NCBI GenBank assembly: GCA_030611905.1
Contig: JAUWOX010000069.1
Location: 1-5,811, forward strand
Source of the DNA: a bacterium
Lineage (GTDB): Bacteria; Patescibacteriota; JABMPQ01; JAQVVF01
Direction of reading: 5' to 3'
Length of the DNA: 5,811 bases
Position numbers and translations under genes: made by a program. Positions 1 to 3,831 of this stretch are shown piece after piece (the first letter of the stretch is position 1; the number at the start of each line of letters is the position of its first letter). The notes beneath the pieces are model-generated. The model saw only the letters and a program-made list of their open reading frames with translations, was not told the DNA's origin and ran no database searches.

Positions 1-831
1 TGAAAAAATTAGACCTAATAAATAACAAATACAAACTACGGGGCCAACAAAGAGAAATTTTATAAAATTCTCCCACCATTCATCAGCATATTTTTTAGTC
101 ATAGGTAAAACACCAAATACAAAAGCAACTGGAGCAAAAACAGTCAAAACCATTAAAACAACAATCCGAGTAATAAGCAAAACGGCCAAACCGCCGAGAG
201 CCATGCAAAGCATTCCTAGAAAAAATACAAAAACTACATTATTGGCGGCCACGGAAATATCTGTTATAAATATACTTTTATCTGGTCCAAATTGTAAAAG
301 ATTATCTATGTTGAGAAGAGCGGGGATAGCAGCCGAAGTAACATTGCTCCCTTGAGTGCCTATTATCATGCTCATTAGGGCATCGGAAAATTTTACCATT
401 GTTAGGGCGATGGTCTTACTGAAGTTTACTAAAAAAGCGGCTAAAAGTAGCTTGGGAAGCAATGCCTTAAATTGATAGTCCTGTATTCTTAAAATGGTGG
501 CAAAGGCAATCACTAGCATGGCAAGGACAAAAACAATATTGACAATATCACGAACTATTACCCAGCCGGAAATAACAACATCATTCATTATTGTATCGTT
601 CAAAGTGGTTCCCTGGATAACTGCATCAAATATCATACCAATTATCCAAAGAACTAGCCCTAAAACAATGCTTATTACTTTACAAGTGAGGCCTATGGTC
701 ATGGCGATTGCTCCTTCAGCTGTGTCGCCAAAAATTCCTGCCTGAATAGGAAAACAAGGTATTATAAATAGAGCAATACTGCATATTGCGATCAGAGCAA
801 AATATAATTTTTTATTTTTGTTCTTTATCAA
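1..831 (-). CDS. VirB6/TrbL-like polytopic membrane protein (partial, C-terminus off the left edge)
   Basis: This frame is open for 277 codons to the window edge. It resembles the VirB6/TrbL-like inner-membrane proteins of type IV secretion or conjugation systems that are frequent in CPR genomes; this is recognition by residue pattern, and the substrate is unknown. A basic start (KNKNKK, residues 4-9) and hydrophobic stretch (10-26) ending near PIQA (28-31) form a signal peptide or first membrane segment. Further hydrophobic segments lie near 46-69, 93-114, 123-146, 198-220, 223-240 and 261-277. Family-like landmarks are W90, R94-D95 and N98 before AFATIL (109-114), LVNFS (134-138), and an amphipathic KKYADEWWENF stretch (245-255) between the last two segments. 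A non-transport hydrophobic loop lies at about 150-195. The in-frame TAA at 846-844 leaves TTG at 831 as the likely start, because the first in-frame ATG (codon 44) would remove the signal region. No Shine-Dalgarno is visible. It follows the 280-residue gene after 20 bases and is probably co-transcribed with it. Confidence 0.8.
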   Translation of the reverse strand, partial: MIKNKNKKLYFALIAICSIALFIIPCFPIQAGIFGDTAEGAIAMTIGLTCKVISIVLGLVLWIIGMIFDAVIQGTTLNDTIMNDVVISGWVIVRDIVNIVFVLAMLVIAFATILRIQDYQFKALLPKLLLAAFLVNFSKTIALTMVKFSDALMSMIIGTQGSNVTSAAIPALLNIDNLLQFGPDKSIFITDISVAANNVVFVFFLGMLCMALGGLAVLLITRIVVLMVLTVFAPVAFVFGVLPMTKKYADEWWENFIKFLFVGPVVCICYLLGLIFS

Positions 832-851
832 TGTTATAGTCCGTTATACTA

Positions 852-1694
852 CTATATTGATGTATAGATATTATTGACTAACCTATTTTTTAGAATATCA
901 GTAATTACTCCCCCTAGAGATGCCATATCATTCCACATTTGAGCGCCCAGAGCGCTGTCAAAAGGAGCAGTGTATGTTTCTTTAAATAGATTTGCGACAT
1001 ATGTTCCAGGAGATACAACCGGACAATTACCATTTTGTTTTTGTTCGTCCGTACAATTCCTAGTTCCTAAGAAGCCATCATTAATTAACATTTCAAATTT
1101 AAGTTCTTGCTCTTTCTGTTCTTTTTGGCTTTCAAAATTATCTCGTAACTCATACCAAGAATAAAAATCATTGCTGCTACTATATAAACTAAAGCTAAAA
1201 TCACGGTAATACTTAGCTTTTAATTCCTCCCAAGCGCCTGTTTCTCCAGTCAAAACTCTTTCGACCATTTGACCCATCTCGCTTTGATCGAAAGTACAAT
1301 CGGGCACATATTCTGTTAGACTGGCATTCAATAAGGCAATTCGTATATTGCCGCTAATTCTGGCGCATAGATTAAATCCTGTAAATTCCTCAAAAATAGC
1401 ATTAAAAGTTTGAAAGACTAGATCTCTAACCAGCCAGGTTTTTAAATCATCCCAAGTTATTTTGAAATCGCCAGTGGTAACTACTCTAATAACCATGTCT
1501 CTAATAAGAGGGTAAACAGCGGCTTTCCAAACATAAGTAGCTATTCGATCTGTCATATTAGATGCGCCTGCCTCCCGCATTATATCAGTAGTAACTACAA
1601 CTGGGATAGCATTCGCTTTTCGAGGCTGAAATAAGGCTGCGTTAGCAGTAATAAGAAAAGCTATTATTAAAAATACATAGATGAATCTTTTCAT
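852..1694 (-). CDS. Secreted four-cysteine protein of unknown function, next to a VirB6-like gene
   Basis: The 280-residue product starts with a clear Sec signal: K2-R3, hydrophobic residues 4-17, and possible cleavage after ANA at 17-19 or at 27-29. The rest has no strong membrane span, so it is probably exported and either free or surface-associated. It has four cysteines, C110, C133, C214 and C224, spaced as two close pairs, which suggests two disulfides. A charged, probably helical stretch rich in K, E and Q (about 182-202) precedes GFLG (207-210) and a C-x9-C loop, followed by VSPG (227-230). From memory this layout (LC..C, then GFL..C..C, then PG) recurs in uncharacterised CPR proteins encoded beside VirB6/TrbL-like genes, but I could not check this. 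The ATG begins on the base after the upstream gene's TAA, without a Shine-Dalgarno, which suggests translational coupling. No catalytic motif is visible and no function is assigned. A role as an extracytoplasmic partner of the membrane protein is inference from context. Confidence 0.85.
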   Translation of the reverse strand: MKRFIYVFLIIAFLITANAALFQPRKANAIPVVVTTDIMREAGASNMTDRIATYVWKAAVYPLIRDMVIRVVTTGDFKITWDDLKTWLVRDLVFQTFNAIFEEFTGFNLCARISGNIRIALLNASLTEYVPDCTFDQSEMGQMVERVLTGETGAWEELKAKYYRDFSFSLYSSSNDFYSWYELRDNFESQKEQKEQELKFEMLINDGFLGTRNCTDEQKQNGNCPVVSPGTYVANLFKETYTAPFDSALGAQMWNDMASLGGVITDILKNRLVNNIYTSI

Positions 1695-2759
1695 TTATTT
1701 AAGAGTAAAATTTTCAATACTATATTGACGGGCTAGTTCGACAATTCTATTTAGCACTTCTTCTGAAAACATTTTGTTTAATTTTAAAACATTTTTTAAA
1801 TTGTTGGTGGCTATGTTCAAATCTGCATTGTTGTCAATTAATGCTTGATAATTTGTCTCGATAGCAGAAGATACAGTGATAATTTTTTTATGCAAATTTA
1901 TAATTTCATCATTATTTATAACTTCGATTTCTGATACCAGGCTAACGGTTTTTTCGAAGGAATCGGCAATTTGATTACTAATTTCTGCATAATTATCTTC
2001 TGCATTAAGCCGGTCGATTTCTTCTTGGTCGAAAATGAAACTTAATTCGGAGTAGAAAACTGTTATTATTTGATTAAAATATTCCTGGACATCTTCTTGA
2101 CTAGTTTCTTGATCTGATATTTTTATTTCAGAATCTGGGATTTCTTCTAATTGTAAATTTGATTCTGTGGCAATAATTTGATCGAGTTGTTGTTCTAATT
2201 CTTGAGCGTCTTCAGTGCTTAGAATATCTTGCAGGGAATTAATTGAAGAGGCTGAAGTTAAGTCAAGACCTAATTTCTGATTAATATCTTGTTTTTTATC
2301 TTCTGGAACTTGGGCAAGGGCATTTTCGATGTTAGAAAGATTAGCTGATTTAGGATCATTGCCGGAAGCAATTTCAGCGCCATCTAAATAGCCGTCAAAA
2401 TCAGAATCGGGATTATTAGGATCGGTACCATATTTTTCTTCATCTTCACCAATCAAACCATCATCGTCTTGATCAATTAAATCCCCTGATTCAACTTTGT
2501 TGGGATTATGGTTATTGTCAATTTCGGCTTTATCATCAAAACCATCATTGTCACTGTCCTTAAGATACGGATTAGTGCCGAGTTCTTTTTCTTGAGAATC
2601 AAAAAGTCCATCATTGTCAGAGTCAAGCTTTGATTGAAAATTAAAATTTTCAGACAGACTGTTTTCTGGCTGATATTTTTGAGCAAAAATATAACCTACG
2701 CCAAATACAAATAAACCCCCAATAATAACCAAAAATATTTTGGTTCTTTTTTTGACCAT
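1695..2759 (-). CDS. Membrane-anchored protein with four calcium-binding (TSP type 3/EF-loop) repeats
   Basis: The 354-residue protein has a basic N-terminus (KKRTK, 3-7) and a single hydrophobic segment (8-26), read as a signal anchor with the remainder outside the membrane. Four 12-residue acidic loops follow: D46-E57, D68-E79, D96-E107 and D118-E129 (bases 2624-2373). Each keeps D-x-D-x-D-G-hydrophobic and a final E, the geometry of EF-hand and thrombospondin type 3 calcium loops. The third has G104 where the others have D. GTNP, GTDP and GNDP turns follow three of the loops. Residues 140-354 are acidic, rich in Q, E, N and I, and probably helical. This part resembles helical C-terminal regions seen in other CPR surface proteins, but I cannot name the family. 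The ATG at 2759 is preceded by an A-rich leader without a Shine-Dalgarno. The stop abuts the next gene's start with no gap. Calcium-dependent folding of a tethered surface stalk is a reasonable inference; binding partners are unknown. Confidence 0.88.
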   Translation of the reverse strand: MVKKRTKIFLVIIGGLFVFGVGYIFAQKYQPENSLSENFNFQSKLDSDNDGLFDSQEKELGTNPYLKDSDNDGFDDKAEIDNNHNPNKVESGDLIDQDDDGLIGEDEEKYGTDPNNPDSDFDGYLDGAEIASGNDPKSANLSNIENALAQVPEDKKQDINQKLGLDLTSASSINSLQDILSTEDAQELEQQLDQIIATESNLQLEEIPDSEIKISDQETSQEDVQEYFNQIITVFYSELSFIFDQEEIDRLNAEDNYAEISNQIADSFEKTVSLVSEIEVINNDEIINLHKKIITVSSAIETNYQALIDNNADLNIATNNLKNVLKLNKMFSEEVLNRIVELARQYSIENFTLK

Positions 2760-2829
2760 TTTTGTTTTGTTTTAGTCGTTGTTAGCTTTATTTTAGAATA
2801 GCAATTTTCTGGCAAAAAGTAAAGTGCTG

Positions 2830-2857
2830 GTTAATGGCTAATTGCTGATAGCTAATA
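2830..2857. repeat. 7-base tandem array, four units, consensus GCTAATA
   Basis: Four consecutive 7-base units lie in the spacer between rsmA and the calcium-loop gene: GTTAATG, GCTAATT, GCTGATA and GCTAATA. They match the last unit at 5, 6, 6 and 7 of 7 positions. The array is directly followed by the T run of the inverted repeat at 2860. Confidence 0.7.
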
Positions 2858-2881
2858 GATTTTTTTGCTTAGATAAGTCAA
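2852..2881 (-). promoter_or_regulatory. Candidate sigma-70-type promoter for the envelope cassette
   Basis: Read on the minus strand, TTGACT (2881-2876, 5 of 6 to the -35 consensus) is followed after 18 bases by TATTAG (2857-2852, 4 of 6 to the -10 consensus). It lies about 90 bases upstream of the calcium-loop gene. Such matches are common in AT-rich DNA, and the -10 lies inside a tandem array, so this is only a candidate. A lone TAAAAT (2795-2790) nearer the gene is an alternative -10 without a well-spaced -35. Confidence 0.25.
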
Positions 2882-2886
2882 AAAAA
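2860..2886. repeat. Perfect 8-base inverted repeat with A/T arms
   Basis: TTTTTTTG (2860-2867) is the exact reverse complement of CAAAAAAA (2879-2886). Inside, CTT (2868-2870) pairs with AAG (2875-2877) around a 4-base loop, with T2878 bulged. The stem would therefore be about 11 pairs, mostly A-T. It is not a standard terminator because the U run forms part of the stem. Confidence 0.55.
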
Positions 2887-2906
2887 CAATAGTGAACTAA
2901 TTTTTT
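2880..2906 (-). terminator. Weak terminator-like element downstream of rsmA
   Basis: Transcribed leftward, an A run (2906-2901) is followed by a short TAGT-TC-ACTA hairpin (2899-2890) and then a seven-U run (2886-2880). The core stem is only four pairs with a two-base loop, so intrinsic termination would be inefficient unless the A and U runs also pair. It would separate rsmA from the envelope cassette. Confidence 0.25.
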
Positions 2907-2940
2907 ATTTATGCTGTGTATAACTTAGAAGGTATTAACG

Positions 2941-2972
2941 TTAATTTCTTAATTTCCTAGTTTCTTAATTTC
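2941..2972. repeat. 8-base tandem array, four units, spanning the rsmA stop codon
   Basis: Four contiguous 8-base units read TTAATTTC, TTAATTTC, CTAGTTTC and TTAATTTC on the plus strand. Three are identical and one differs at two positions. On the coding strand the unit is GAAATTAA. The array encodes the last residues of RsmA (IKKLGN), supplies its TAA stop (2951-2949) and continues one unit into the spacer. Confidence 0.85.
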
Positions 2973-3737
2973 TTCGTATAATTCTTTCCATTCTTTCAAA
3001 TCTAAGGTCTGCGCCCGTCTAGTTGGATCAATCCTTGATTTAGCCAGTAGCTTTTGGGCTTGTTCTTTGGAAATATGGAGACCGGTAGTTAGATTATTAT
3101 GAAGTTGCTTTCTTTTTTGGGAGAAACCAATTTTCATGATTTGGAAAAATCTTTTAATGTTTTCAACTTCGACTTTTGGCTTGAGTAAAATTTTTATTTT
3201 AATAATAGCGGCATCAACTTCTGGTACAGGATAGAATGCTGACTTGGGAACATAATCTATAATTTGAGGATTGGCATAAAACTGAACTGAATTTGACAAT
3301 AGGCTAGCATGAGGCGGTTGATCACAAATGCGCTGGGCAACTTCTTTTTGGATAACAAGAACCATAAGCGTCGGTTTGTTGCGAAGTTCGAGAAAAATGC
3401 GGAGGAAGCGGGAAGTGAGATAAAAGGGAAGATTGGAAATTATTTTGTAGCTGGCGGCTGGCAACTGACTGCTGGCAATTTTTAAAATATCTTCTGGGAT
3501 TATTTTGATGTTTTTTTGATTTTTAAATTTTTTTTGAAGATATTTGACAAGATTCTTGTCTTTTTCAATTGCTAAAACATTTTTAACTCTTGGTGCTAAT
3601 TTTTCAGTAATGGCGCCCTTGCCTGGACCAACTTCTAGAATAAAATTTTGAGATGTTAAATCAGCGGCTGATAACATTTCGTCGATTATTTTTAGATCTT
3701 TGATAAAATTTTGGCCGAGACGTTTTTGAGGTTTCAT
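2949..3737 (-). CDS. rsmA: 16S rRNA (adenine(1518)-N(6)/adenine(1519)-N(6))-dimethyltransferase RsmA (KsgA)
   Basis: This enzyme uses S-adenosylmethionine to dimethylate the two adjacent adenines in the helix 45 loop of 16S rRNA during late 30S assembly. The 262-residue product carries the full family signature. It has RLGQNF (6-11), SAM motif I as E35-VGPGKG (35-41), the ribose-binding acidic residue in AIEKD (E58), and the acidic PED before the DIL strand (81-83). It also has catalytic motif IV NLPFY (102-106), QKEVAQRI, the P-K-S-A-F-x-P-x-P-x-VD stretch, and the C-terminal helical domain with FSQKRKQL and DPTRRAQTL. The length is near the family norm. The start is fixed by an in-frame TGA four codons upstream and by the position of LGQNF. 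Two oddities are a 7-base tandem array encoding the variable loop before motif IV (about residues 88-96) and an 8-base array forming the C-terminus. uvrD lies 94 bases upstream on the same strand and probably shares its transcript. Confidence 0.96.
   Translation of the reverse strand: MKPQKRLGQNFIKDLKIIDEMLSAADLTSQNFILEVGPGKGAITEKLAPRVKNVLAIEKDKNLVKYLQKKFKNQKNIKIIPEDILKIASSQLPAASYKIISNLPFYLTSRFLRIFLELRNKPTLMVLVIQKEVAQRICDQPPHASLLSNSVQFYANPQIIDYVPKSAFYPVPEVDAAIIKIKILLKPKVEVENIKRFFQIMKIGFSQKRKQLHNNLTTGLHISKEQAQKLLAKSRIDPTRRAQTLDLKEWKELYEEIKKLGN
3450..3477. repeat. 7-base tandem array inside rsmA, consensus GCTGGCA
   Basis: Four consecutive 7-base units read GCTGGCG, GCTGGCA, ACTGACT and GCTGGCA on the plus strand. 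GCTGGC recurs at 3450, 3457 and 3471 in a strict 7-base phase. The array is more GC-rich than the surrounding gene. On the coding strand it specifies most of ASSQLPAAS, the variable loop between the PEDIL strand and motif IV of RsmA, where length change should be tolerated. Confidence 0.75.
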
Positions 3738-3740
3738 AAA

Positions 3741-3761
3741 TAGATATCAGATATTAGATGA
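3741..3761. repeat. 7-base tandem array, three units, in the rsmA leader
   Basis: Three consecutive 7-base units read TAGATAT, CAGATAT and TAGATGA on the plus strand. The array lies three bases upstream of the rsmA ATG and two bases short of a GGAGG on the coding strand, so it fills almost exactly the space between ribosome-binding sequence and start codon. Confidence 0.65.
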
Positions 3762-3816
3762 TTCCTCCAGCCCCGCGACAATGTACTACTTCTCGAAGCG
3801 GCGAACTAAAGGAGTG
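3762..3816. other. GC-rich intergenic block between uvrD and rsmA
   Basis: About 30 of 56 bases from 3761 to 3816 are G or C, clearly above the surrounding AT-rich DNA. No conserved protein is encoded on either strand. On the coding strand it holds two nested but weak 4-base pairings: CTCC (3814-3811) with GGAG (3768-3765), and CCGC (3801-3798) with GCGG (3776-3773). It could be a dispersed intergenic element or an RNA leader of rsmA; nothing in the window decides this. Confidence 0.4.
3764..3768 (-). promoter_or_regulatory. GGAGG, possible displaced ribosome-binding site of rsmA
   Basis: GGAGG on the coding strand is the only strong Shine-Dalgarno core upstream of any gene here. It lies 26 bases before the rsmA ATG, too far for normal use. 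Twenty-one of those bases are the 7-base tandem array. Without the array the spacing would be 5 bases. It may be inactive at present or belong by chance to the GC-rich block. Confidence 0.3.
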
Positions 3817-3831
3817 TTTTTGGCTATTAAA

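Noticed and set aside
494..745. Plus-strand open frame opposite the VirB6-like gene
   Set aside because: It is antisense to a continuous 277-codon minus-strand frame with clear membrane-protein character. Its own product is low-complexity with no recognisable domain.
2376..2624. Acidic repeats considered as a dockerin domain, implying a cellulosome-like partner
   Set aside because: A dockerin has two loops with a fixed helix spacing. Here there are four loops with GTNP/GTDP-type turns, which fits thrombospondin type 3-like repeats better.
2477..2686. Overlapping minus-strand frame inside the calcium-loop gene
   Set aside because: It is a frame-shifted shadow of the acidic repeats (GAT-rich codons read as methionine, threonine and leucine); the main frame carries the conserved loops.
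2915..2923. TTATACACA on the minus strand, a match to the DnaA-box consensus in an AT-rich spacer, raising the idea of a replication origin
   Set aside because: It is a single box. In DNA of this composition roughly one such match is expected by chance in a window this size, and no cluster of boxes or dnaA/dnaN gene is present.
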